Assembly (NCBI GenBank): GCA_030704615.1
Contig: CM060731.1
Location: 56,588,756 to 56,648,755, forward strand
Source: Takakia lepidozioides
Taxonomy: Eukaryota; Streptophyta; Takakiopsida; Takakiales; Takakiaceae
Direction: 5' to 3'
DNA length: 60,000 nucleotides
Both the position numbers and the translations under genes were made by a program. Each line of letters starts with the position of its first letter. Position 1 is the first letter of the stretch. Below are positions 23,501 through 32,893 of the stretch, one piece after another. Below the pieces are notes generated by a model that did not search any database, was not told where the DNA came from, and worked only from the letters and a program-made list of their open reading frames with translations.

Positions 23501-24395
23501 CCAAGAATCTCCTTAGACTCTTAGCATTTACTGGAGGTGGGGAGGCTTTAATGGCCTCCGTCTTTATGGGATCCACTAGAAGTCCTTTTTTACACACTAT
23601 GTGTACCCCTGAGTTCACACAGAAAGTACATTTCTCTGGATTCAGGCCCAGACCTCTCATCCTGCATCTGGCCAAGCACAACTCCAATTTATGCAAGTGC
23701 TCACTCTTAGAGCTATACACACTGAAATCATCCAAGAACACCTGCATGAAATCATCAAGGTACTCCTGAAAATATTCACTTATGACTCTCTGGAAAGTTG
23801 CTGGTGCATTACAAAGTCCAAAAGGCATGACTTTGTATGCATAAGCACCCCAGTCTGTGATGAAAGCTGTTTTTCCTTGATCTTCCTCTGCCACCTGCAC
23901 TTGATTATAACCACTGAAGCCATCCATGAATGAATACATCTCATGGCCTGCCACAGTGTCCAATACTGCTTCTGTGAATGGTAGAGGAAAAAGATCCTTC
24001 CTCGTACAAGCATTCAGCTTCTTGTAGTTCACACAAACTCTTAGTTTGCCATTTTTCTTGGGGACTATCACAATGGGTGACAACCAAGTTGTGTACTCTA
24101 TCGGGTATATAAATTTAGCTTCAGCCAACTTTTTGATCTCTTCTCCAACCTTCTCTGCATAGTTGGGATTCATCCTGTATCTCGCCTGTTTAACTGGTAT
24201 TGATCCTGGTTCCAGTTCAATCTTATGTTGACAGATCTCAGGTTGTATCCCCTTCAGATCCTCATAGCTCCAAGAAAATACATCTCTGTATTTAATGAAC
24301 AGACTCTTTGCTTCCTCAAAGAATTTTGGCTCTAGATCCGCCCCTACCTTCACCATCCTTGGTTCCTTCTCGGTTCCCACATTCACTTCCCTCAC
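20562..24395 (-). CDS. Gypsy pol: reverse transcriptase, RNase H, integrase
   Basis: This is an intact 1,277-codon frame. RT motifs are KKNGKLRVCVNYKKLN, FMDGFSGYNQV, MPFGLCNAPATFQR and FLDDFSVYS, the YxDD box in an FLDD form close to Athila's FMDDFSVYG. RNase H has HCDASGEALGAVLAQ and NYSTTEREALTMIYAV. Integrase has an HHCC zinc finger (ending YCKTCDECQR) and a DDE core (WGLDFVGP, FISDQGSHF, PQGNGQAEATNK). The last roughly 330 residues are not polymerase: a minisatellite translated as HSPTQGHTAY repeats, then unrecognised sequence. Pol is the least damaged ORF of this element. RT-integrase converts the RNA to DNA and inserts it. Confidence 0.9.
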   Translation of the reverse strand: MREVNVGTEKEPRMVKVGADLEPKFFEEAKSLFIKYRDVFSWSYEDLKGIQPEICQHKIELEPGSIPVKQARYRMNPNYAEKVGEEIKKLAEAKFIYPIEYTTWLSPIVIVPKKNGKLRVCVNYKKLNACTRKDLFPLPFTEAVLDTVAGHEMYSFMDGFSGYNQVQVAEEDQGKTAFITDWGAYAYKVMPFGLCNAPATFQRVISEYFQEYLDDFMQVFLDDFSVYSSKSEHLHKLELCLARCRMRGLGLNPEKCTFCVNSGVHIVCKKGLLVDPIKTEAIKASPPPVNAKSLRRFLGQTSYYRRFVRRYAQMAAPLSKLLKKDAVFAWTDECQQAFEELTLSMTTTPVLINPHWQEMFHVHCDASGEALGAVLAQNVTGRIDSPVYYASRLMNNAERNYSTTEREALTMIYAVKKFRHYLLGKKFMFYVDHQALIYLVNKPLISGRITRWLIILHEFEFEVVYKPRRLHLVADHLSRLSTGEPATGVDDQLLDASLFAVEVQGSADDWLDWQWPIRYYLTHGQCPPSYGKEQRKRIAIKALPYTMVGSRMYKLGPDGVLKRCLYHHEVDKVLEEVHKGVAGGHFGEETTSRKILLAGYWWPTLFKDVHKYCKTCDECQRLGPLQRSGKMALHPTMPTEPFQKWGLDFVGPINPPAKNTQNKYIITATDYTTKWVEAKALRDNTAKSTARFLYENILTRFGCPLEFISDQGSHFINETIKLLTKEFMIVHRKSTTYYPQGNGQAEATNKILCTILAKIVNANRTDWDTKLLTALWSYRTSYKVTTKYTPFQLVYGMEALLPVEFLLPTMRTEWGRRMELEDSIKVRKHELYHMEEVRADAADNMTRIQMKRKDQFDEGKLKTFKTGDLVLWLQKKGKIKASKLKSPWKGPYIIQKMYDNNTAVLQTINKEMLGRVNANKLKRYSGIHDKPLRHDLHIEPQEQLQAVLITPTEHRILVVKPVRSGKHRCLNSYHNPTQGHTAYHSPTQGQTAHHSPTQGHTAYHSPTQGHTAHHSPTQGHTAYHSPAQCHTVAHSLAQGGTACHSLTQPIRITQSIGLVTGGRRITSGKWPAEKRAEVSLKVDAWKPGRDTQLRRSCKNKCHQEKGQEWPSKYLPTTLKRMDGGPINAYGKRVTEHTVSTEKRISCHVCYPSGQASRENPLKKINSEIQSQRLQPIMKQEQLQESERILSARVGVVPSNGRLDGTDNQCDSFEAMRELADYTLAILLTQWRGNRTTESNFSLDQCLQAPQVYRTLPIAFCGNHTFALCALQALLQLL
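21250..21485. repeat. GGCTGTGA minisatellite inside the pol ORF
   Basis: Units of about 32 bp are built from GGCTGTGA, GGCTGTGTGACC and CTGTGTTG. The array stays in frame on the minus strand as a His-Ser-Pro-Thr-Gln repeat. Related arrays are at 40030-40225 and 54600-55260. Confidence 0.85.
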
Positions 24396-24463
24396 CTGCT
24401 CATCAGCTGTGATTGTCCAACCAGTTACTATTTCATCCTGTAGACTTACAGTGGCTGGTTCCT

Positions 24464-25644
24464 CTAGATATCAATCTCTCCTTCCCTTTCCTCATAAAAA
24501 TGTGGTGGGTAACTATTTATTTCCTCCTCAATTGGGGTTGTTGTCACTGCACCACAGTAGATACTTTTTAAACAACTCAGGCCTTCTAATTGCATCTCTG
24601 CAACCTGTTCCCACTCTGGGTGTGCAGCGTACAAAGTAGCTTCATGTTCCTCATCCAGTCCTTCTTTCCAATCATACTCTCTGACCCCTCTTGGTCTTCT
24701 TGTAGCAGATAGTCTTTCAGATTTCTTAGTGGTGATTTGTATCTTGTTCAACCCATCCTGCACAGTCAGTAACTGTGAATTCCAATCATGAGACACCTTG
24801 CCCTGTTTCAGCCATGGTCTTCCCAACAATAAGGAATAAGCTTCCAGGACTTCATTCATCTTCAACACAGTTACTGTGATCTTAAAGATCATCTCTTGAA
24901 TCTGGATTTTAACTCCTCTGATCAATCCCAATGGCTGTACACTCCTTTGGTCTGCCATGGTTACTGTAAATGGGGCTGGTTTCATGTTGTTTAGACCTAG
25001 CTTTTGCCTCAATTGGTCTGTCATGATATTCACACCAGAGCCTCCATCTATCAGTACATCTGCCAGCTCTGTGCTTCCAATTCTCAACTGGATAACTGGC
25101 ATAGAATCATCAAAATCCATGACTGTTTCCTTTCTGGCCTCACATTATAACTGGTCACCTTGCTGTTCAGGTCTGTGTTCTCTGTCAAATGGGCAATCCT
25201 GTTGATTGCTTGATACAGCCTGTGTCTACAATAAGGTGCCACAGCTAATAGCTGTCCAATGGTAATTTCCACTTTGGACTGGCATATCACTTCAGCCAAT
25301 GTCCCTTCCTTACCCTGCACTTCTGCAGCTTCCCTCTTTCCTTCTTCCTCACTGACTTCTTCTTCTCCTTCAGAGTCTGAGGAGTCTACCATGGGAATAT
25401 CAGTACTCTTCTGCATTTCCCGTATGGTATCCGCCACTTCCTTGTGCAGTTCTTTCTCATCTCTCCAAGCCTCATCATCTTCGGGCACATCACTGCCATC
25501 TTCATTATCATCAACTTCATCTTTCACTGGAGGTACTAATTTGGCTCTGCTTCTTGTTACTATCATTGTACTCACTTCCGGTACAATACATGGCCTAACC
25601 ATGTGGGCTGCCACTACTGGCCCCTCATTCCCAGGAGCTCTCAT
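24464..25644 (-). pseudogene. Gypsy aspartic protease region, frameshifted
   Basis: Two overlapping minus-strand frames (25644-25084 and 25120-24464) together give an acidic linker followed by a retropepsin-like domain with LADVLIDGGSGVNIM (the DTG-type triad written DGG), then SLLLGRPWL near the C-terminal side. The frame changes near 25100 and again between 24464 (TAG) and pol at 24395. These are either decay or frameshifts used in expression; nothing here favours the latter. Confidence 0.75.
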
Positions 25645-25671
25645 CTCATTCTGGTGTCTGATCCAGAATGG

Positions 25672-27601
25672 TCAAACCGCCTTACGATGTCTTGCCTGAT
25701 TACAATAGTAACACAGTTCTTCTCCATTGGGTCGGTCCTCGCCCTTGGTCTGTTCTGGGATTATTTCTGTAATCCTGATTCCCTGGCTGGTAATTCCCTC
25801 TTGGATTACCCTGATAGCCACCCCTGGGATGTCCCTGGTAATTCCCTCTTGGATTACCTCTCCTTTCCATGCCATTGTTATAACCACCTGTCCTACCATA
25901 GTGGTCTTGATCATTGTTTCTTCTTGGCTGGGGTTGCACTTGATGCACCCTTACCTGCCTAGGCTCTCTTACTGCTGTTCTTCTGTTGTAGTAACAATTC
26001 TCAGTAGAATGGTTATCCATTTTACAGATAGTGCAGTGTTTCTCCTTCATGTGGCATTCAGTAGTGGTGTGGCCTTCATTCTGGCATTTTGCACACCAAA
26101 CACCCTTCCTCCAATGTGTTGCAGCCTCTGTGGCATACTTTTTCAAGATTTCTTCTAATCTCTTCTCATAATTTTCCCTCTTCATCTTTTCCTTCTTTTT
26201 ACTCTTCTTTCTATGCTCCATCTCCTCTTCTTCTTCTGACTCATCCTCAGAGTCCTCTTCATCTCTTTTCTCCTCCCTGAGCATTCCCAACTGCTCAATT
26301 CTGTTTGCTGTTTCAAATGCCTCCTCCACTGTATTGTGGGGTAACATGTCTACTTTCTTTTGCAACTCTGGACTTAGTCCATTCACAAACCAAGCCTTCT
26401 GCAATCCTGGTGCTGGTATAGCAGCCAACTTTTTCATCATCAACTCCATTTTCTCCATATACTCTTCAACAGTTTCATGCTTCTTCTGCTTCAGCTGTTG
26501 TAAACTCCCATACACTTCATCCTCAGTTTTACTGGTCCTGAACCTATTTCGGAACGTTGTACTCAAGCCATTCCAGGTTAGGAAATGATTATCAGGGAAT
26601 CTTGCATACCATTCACTGGCTTTCTTTATAAGTGAACACGGAAACAGTCTCATCTTGGCATCATCGCCATTCTCATTGTTCACTATACACATGTGCTCAA
26701 ATTGGCTAATGTGTACATCAGGATCCCCTTTCCTTGAATATATTGGAAAAGGTGGTTTAGCCCGTGTTGGTTGTAATGCCATCTGCGACCCTACACCCTG
26801 CCCCCTTACAGTTGTTGGCCCTTTGGCTGATGCTGGTCCCTGTGGACCTGTAGTATTTGTGGTGGTTCTTCCACCAATTACTGGCCCCTGAGCCCTTCCT
26901 GCTCTTGGCCTTTCTATATTCACAGTATTCCCAGCCTCAGTTGCACTACTTTCCACACTCCCTGTCCCCCCAAAGCCAGATCCAGGTCTTTCGCCTGATC
27001 CCTCTGAGCCGACACCTTCATTGGCCTGTGATCCAAGTGCTCCACTTGATCCAGGTCCAACGGGTTGGGATGTCCTGGTTGTAGTCTCAACCTCAGCTGC
27101 TGGGTCTACTTCTTTATATTCCTCATCTTCAAATTGATTTTTCCTGTTTTCATCTTCCAAGTTCTGCCCTTGGTTTTCTTCTTCTTCACTCATGTAACTA
27201 TTTTGTAATAATGTTGGAGAGTTTGAACTCTCCGCTGGTTCTGCATCCTCATCTTTTGCTCCCGAAACTGGAGTTCCTGCTCTTGGTGTTCCATGCCAAC
27301 TTTTATCAAAGATTTCTGCCAAATCTTTTATCCAGGGATGTACCTCAGATCTTTCACCTCGTGGTTGATCTTCTTCCTCTGCCAAGTCCCTTAATCTTTC
27401 TTGCAAAGAAAAAGAAGGTGTGGTATCCAACTCTAGCTCCTCTGGTATAGGTGATGTACTCCCTGATCTCAATGGTGTGAGAGGTCCAGATGATTCCCCA
27501 ATGTCTATTCCTCTCTCCCACAGGTATGGATAATGAGCTTTCAGATAACTTTCTCTTTTTGCTGAATATCTTTGGAGTCTAGCTTCTCTTTCATCACTCA
27601 T
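25672..27601 (-). CDS. Gypsy gag (capsid/nucleocapsid)
   Basis: A frame of 633 codons from ATG 27601. The N-terminal half is acidic and low-complexity. The capsid-like core has MRLFPCSLIKKASEWYARF, followed by TVEEYMEKMELMMKKLA, as in retrotransposon gag domains. The C-terminal part has a basic Lys/Glu coil, two CCHC-like knuckles (CAKCQNEGHTTTEC, CTICKMDNHSTENC) and an Arg/Gly/Asn-rich RNA-binding tail. A third knuckle (CYYCNQARHRKAV) is read only after a frame change near 25700-25750. Confidence 0.88.
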
Positions 27602-27622
27602 GTCCCATATCTTTCATTTCTT

Positions 27623-27948
27623 TTAGTGTGGCAACAACCAAAATTCTCTCCTATAGTATCTCTCGTATATGCCTGGGTTTCTTTCCAGCTTCAATGTACC
27701 TCTGGCTATACTGGAAGTCTCCGTTACCATATAACCATATGGTAAACAAGTCTGAAAAGCTGTTCTTGGTGTAAGTTTGATCCACAAGATATCCTTTGGA
27801 ATCCAATTCTTTACCAATACAAGCTTCTCATGCATATGAGTGTAAACATTCACTTTCCTTTCCTCCCAGCTTTCAAACTCTACCCGCTTAATAGATAGCA
27901 AGGCTATTACATAAACCAATGTTGGTAACCACCGTGCTCTTCCTCTAC
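27623..27948 (-). pseudogene. Gypsy ORF1, 3' part (left of MULE)
   Basis: This is the downstream half of a protein-like frame just upstream of gag, ending FWLLPH and a stop. Its upstream half is at 39199-39568, on the other side of the MULE. At the 10-bp duplication both halves are in the same frame (TGT AGA GGA AG on the right continues as AGA GCA CGG on the left). The function is unknown; it is not a zinc-knuckle or protease domain. Confidence 0.7.
27939..27948. repeat. MULE target-site duplication, left copy
   Basis: CTTCCTCTAC matches the 10 bases at 39189-39198 exactly. The length fits Mutator-like elements (usually 8-11 bp). Confidence 0.85.
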
Positions 27949-28055
27949 CAGCGTAACTACGGCGTGAGCCCAGCCCCGTGAGCCTGGGAGCTGAGCTCAC
28001 GTTGTAGCTGCAAAGCGTGAGCTGAGCTCACGCTTCAAGGAAGCGTGAGCGGCAC
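27949..28055. repeat. MULE left terminal region
   Basis: After CAGCGTAACT come five or more GTGAGC(C)/GCTCAC motifs arranged as small palindromes (GAGCTGAGCTCACG and AGCGTGAGCTGAGCTCACGC). Such subterminal motif clusters are typical transposase binding sites; that role is inferred. Confidence 0.7.
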
Positions 28056-28367
28056 AAATTTGCTGGAGAAGCAGGTCCTATAGGCGAGGATTGCAAGAAG
28101 AGGGCCTATTACCGTGGACAAAACAAAGGGGGCCACCATGCACCATGTCTACAATGCCTGCACAAAAAGAGTAATATGAAAATATGGCAGAATAGAGCTA
28201 AGGATGATTGACACACTCTATTTCAATTCACAGATAGACGCTTACAATGAATGGCATGTGCATTTGCCCTGGTTCCGTGAACGAAATGTATGTGTTTGTC
28301 CTAAATGCAAAGTCTTCACACGGTAACCTTGAAACCAGCATGGGAAGTGGGCATGGCTCGTATGTGT

Positions 28368-31300
28368 TCAAAGAGAATTTGGCGGAGCCCTACGTGAGGT
28401 GTCCCGCTGCAGAAGGGTGATGACTTCTCCGTAGCCTAGTGTGGCTTGGTGAATGAATTGGTCTCTCTTACCGTCGCAACACATAATTACAAGGTATATG
28501 TAATATTGATGCTTGCAGGGGACCCACTTCCCTCTCATCCCGAGAGCGCCCTCACGCATCGTTACAAAATCCGGACAAGTGCAAGTAGGGAAATTCCCCA
28601 TAGTAACCTGATATTCTTTGCCATGAAGAACTGAGCCAATAGACAGCACTGTGTAAATCCGTCCATACCCCGGGGCAGGGACTTCGGTGATACGAGCCAC
28701 CCGAGCCTGCAAAATTCTAGCCGATTCCATCGCATTCGTGATCTGCACCCGAAGCGACACGGCGCACTGTTTTTCCATCTCTTTTTGTTGGGTGGGAATC
28801 GGCACCGGGTGGAGGCATTGCCGGAGCTTGTGGCACATCTGTGCTGACAGTGCACAAGGGCACCACTCGGGATCGTGCAAGACAAAACCCTCCCTCCTCC
28901 AGCATGCTTATCTCGGTTGTTGACAGCGACGTCCCAAGTTTCACAGGCCAAATTGCGGGGGGAGGGGGTTTCATTATCACCGAAGGACGAACTGTTCCCT
29001 TGACGCATCGTGCCATATCGTCTGGGCAGAACCAGAACTTGTGGTCCTTTGACTCCCCACTATGATAAGGTCGGAACAACCCTGTGAATGTTGGAGCTGG
29101 AGTCCCCCTGGAGCCTTTGCATATTTTTGATTTGCATTTCTTGAAAGAGGGGGTCCGAATTGCCATGCAAGCAACTCTAGATCCTGGTGGGGTGCGTTCT
29201 ATATGCCACTCACTATCAATGCAATCAGATTCCTGCACCATGGCCACCACCTCCTCCAATGGGATTCCTGCTGCTGTGCTTGCATGTTCTGCACCTGCTC
29301 CACAGGAGGAGGACCCACCTGGGAAGGGGCCGGCACACGACTTAGTCTGCACTGGAGACACCTTTGGCACAGAGAAATTGACCCTGTCTGGGCGATGGGA
29401 ATCTCCATCTGAACCTGGAAGAGTGTTCAATTTCCGTTTGCATGATCCAAATCTTTCCTCGCCTTCCAAATGAGGGAGCCTGGATTGCAATGGGGAGCCT
29501 TCAGTGCACCTGTTCAGAGCTCTGGCCATCTTGGATGGGTCTCCAGACCTACTCGCAGCCCTTAGCATCAACAAAGTCAAACCGGGGCCCTTGCCTCCAC
29601 CCCGTCCCATCAGAAAATTGCGGTACCTGGTTTGTTGTGTGAGTGCCCGCACCATGTCATCAGCAGTGGCCACATACAAGTCACGACCTGCTTTGGTAGA
29701 TTGCTGCATCCAGGCGTTATGAACAGTCTCCGCCAAATTACAGGATGGCATGTCGGCCAAGTCCTCCAAGGACATTTCTTGCACGAGGCATTGCATGGAA
29801 ATGTGAGGAAGGAAAGGAAATGGAAGAGGTTCTTCAAGCGACAATCCAAGAACCCCAAATGAAGAGGCATGTTGCAAAATTTCTGATTTTGGGATTCGAG
29901 AGGCTTACCGTCGTCATGAAAGCTCCCCACTGTCTGTATCTGAAGTGCCAGAAAACCAACCAGTCCTCCAACTTCTTCAGGTGGATACCAGTAGCAGCAC
30001 CAGAGGAGAACCACCAAGCCCGGATTGCTTGGTAAGTGCTCTCAGCTTCTCCCATTGATTTGGCATTTTTGTACTTGAGACAGAGCCTTCTGTGCTCCAA
30101 CTGAAGGTCAGGGCGAATGCAGCGCTTTGTATGACGTGCCAGAGATTGACTCCAATGGAAGAGGCATGTGCGCTCCCTATTTTCCATTGGGACCTTAGGA
30201 TCCCCCGAACCAAACACGCGCCGCACTGCATTGAAATTTGCCTGTGCACTATCAGCCATGAAGCCCGCAAAATTTGTCTTCTGTATTCCGTTGCGCTGCA
30301 TGACGGCCAGGAGCGAATTCCACATGAGCATCTGGGATTCAGTGTCCTCCGACTGCATATCACAAATTGCTATTGAGAGCACACGTTGGTACGCTGGATC
30401 ATACACATGGCACGCCATGGTTGTCCAACCCTTCACCCGTTTGCAGTGATCAAACATCAACCAACATTTAGCCAAATCTCCTCCAGGTTGCATTCGGCGG
30501 ACAATGCTAACACCACTGCCTTCGCCCACTGCGGACATCTTGAACAAATAAACCTTGGATGAGCCCTGGCCAGGGAAGATACTGTTTTGAATGAATTCAT
30601 AGCGACTTCTCCGTTTGAGGTCCATAATGTTGTCCATGAATCCAGCATTGCCTGTGCCGACTCTGAGTGCATTCACCTGGTTTCGAATATTGGGAGAGCT
30701 CAACACGGAGAAATGGTCCATCACTGCATCAAGCGAATCTGCATCCAGCATTGGCTGTGTCGAATCCCCTTCACCCAATGTGTTTTTCCAGGAAAGCCTT
30801 GCTAGCTGCAAGCGCTATAGCAGAAGGTGTTGCACAAGGGGCATTGTGGAACTCCTGCTTCAGCAGATTTCTAGCGATGTCCACGCTATCCCTGCAACTT
30901 CCTTTGGACACAGGATGCTCGTGTGCACCCATATGAATGCAGGCACGAGTCATTGTCTTGCACCGGTGTGCCACCTGGTACATACGAGCGTGGCACACAG
31001 AAACACAGGACGGGGAAAGTTTGCAGAACCTGCACACAAAAGTATTGGTCTTGGGAGGGGCAAGTCCTGGGGTGAAAGGATTCAAGGGCACACCTTCCCA
31101 CTCACTCTCGTTTGGTTGAGCGCTGTTTCTCAGGCGAGGGCAAGATATATTCAGGCACTTGCAATGCCCAACGCAAACCGACCTTCGAAATTTCAATCCA
31201 ATGTCGTTGTGGATGTTTGACGTTTTTGTCCTGCACCAAGGGTGTCCGTCATGTTTCTTGTCCATGCCCTGCAGAAGCCCAGCCAGTCCATTGGAAGACG

Positions 31301-31928
31301 TGGGAGGGTTGAGCTCAAACAAGATGTCCCCATCAAACTCTGCTGGCACGTATTGAACCCGCTGCACACGAAGGGACTCCCAATCAACAAAACGCAGCTC
31401 GCTCTTGCACCCAGGCACCCCTGCGAGGGCTTTCAATTTTGGAATGACACTCGTTATCTCTTGCAATTCGGATTCATCCAAGAATGGAGTCTGCACTGGC
31501 GGAGGAATCTCAGAAACATCCTCCGAGGACGAGTCTGAAAGAGTCACGAATGTAGTGGATGTGCTCACCTCTTGTTTCACATGAACTGTGCCCTTCTGCT
31601 GCACGACCGATGCTGCAGTTCCAGGGGTAATGACTGATCCTGCTGATTGTCTTCTCTCTTTTCCAAGGACACGGTATGTGCCTGGAAGGACTCTCCACTT
31701 CCTTCCACACTCGCCAACCAATGGTTTCTCCAAATGTCCAGAATCCAAATTCCCATCCTCGTCATACACCTCTTTTTGAACAAGCAGAGAACCCAATTCC
31801 AGTGGGAACACTGTAACCAGCTCATCCTCATGAACAACTGCAAACCCATCGTCGTCTGCAGTGGCAGTCAGTGGAAGACTACCTGCATTGGAATGAAATC
31901 GTGCTAGTCTATCTCTGTCCTTGGACAT
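28368..31928 (-). pseudogene. MULE transposase with C-terminal SWIM zinc finger, three frameshifts
   Basis: Four overlapping minus-strand frames form one protein of about 1,150 residues: 31928-30771, 30811-29834, 29877-28717 and 28880-28368. The order is an acidic N-terminus, a Cys/His-rich segment (CVGHCKCLNISCPRL, CRFCKLSPSCVSVCHARM), and a MULE-like DDE region with MFDHCKRVKGWTTMACHVYD, ICDMQSEDTESQ and FMADSAQANFNAVRRVFG followed by CLFHW. The C-terminal SWIM finger has CTCPDF and CKHQYY. A SWIM finger after the catalytic core is a MULE/FAR1-type arrangement. Frame changes near 30780, 29855 and 28850 have no intron-sized gaps, so they look like single-base indels. The enzyme would cut and paste the element through its ends. 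Confidence 0.78.
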
Positions 31929-32893
31929 GTTTTCCTACGCTGACCAAAACTTTCGATTCACAACGGAATCCCCGAATTGATAGCCCGCAATTCTGGAAAG
32001 GGGATCCACCACAAAAAAAATTGAGGTCAACAAGGGTAGCAGTAACCCAAAGGCTGCGGTCGATGCATCAGAAGGATGCAAGAATGACATGCACTGAACT
32101 TCGGAGATAACCACGCTGAGAGACACCAACTAGAAAAACTGTTTTCAAATAAAGGAAGCCACAAGAAGCCGTGCTGTTTTTGGATGAAAAACAAACCCTG
32201 AACATGACATGAAACCATCCTTTATGGAAAGACGGCAACAACCCTGGAGAGCAGTAAACAGGAAGACCCCGAATGTAATGAGGTCGTGCCGTGCCAGAAG
32301 AGCACAGCACAAACACTGACACTCCAAGAGTCACCTCGCACGGATGTGTGCAACACAAGATCATTTCCGACACAACCCTTTATACCGAATGACCCCATGG
32401 CGACGATGACGGCAAAATGCAAAGCACAGGGCAGGCAGTACGAAACACGTGGATGCATATGTGAAGCACAACATTTATGGGGAATCTGCAAGAACTGCTC
32501 CAAATTGAACTAGCATTAGATTTCTGCGGCACTTCCGAATTTGAAACCATTCCAGAAGGCCGCCATATATTGGCAGGCGGCGAAGTACATCTGACATATA
32601 TCACAAGTACATGCAACGTATGCACATATTTTCTGGCACTTTATTTCTTGAATAATACAAAGACGCCGAAATGGATGAATTCCGTTCGCACACAATAACA
32701 ACACCCGCATCCAAATACGGTTGACAATGTCCTATTTTGATTTTGGTTACATGCAATAGCAACCCTTGTTGCAAACGTCAAACTGGAGAGCTCTAGAGGC
32801 ATCGTGGGGAGCCCTTGTTTCCAGCGGAGGAGGAAGAGAAGGAAATCATTGTACTTCACGAGCTCTAGAAACAGGAATAGAGCCAGATATAGA
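31929..32893. promoter_or_regulatory. Divergent intergenic region of the MULE
   Basis: About 0.96 kb separates the starts of the minus-strand transposase and the plus-strand methyltransferase-like gene. The two promoters must lie here, or upstream exons do. I see no convincing core element that I would position. Confidence 0.4.

Noticed and set aside
28368-31928. KDZ/Zisupton-type transposase
   Set aside because: The Cys-rich middle part suggested it at first, but the CTCPDF...CKHQYY SWIM finger after the catalytic region and the 10-bp target duplication fit MULEs better.
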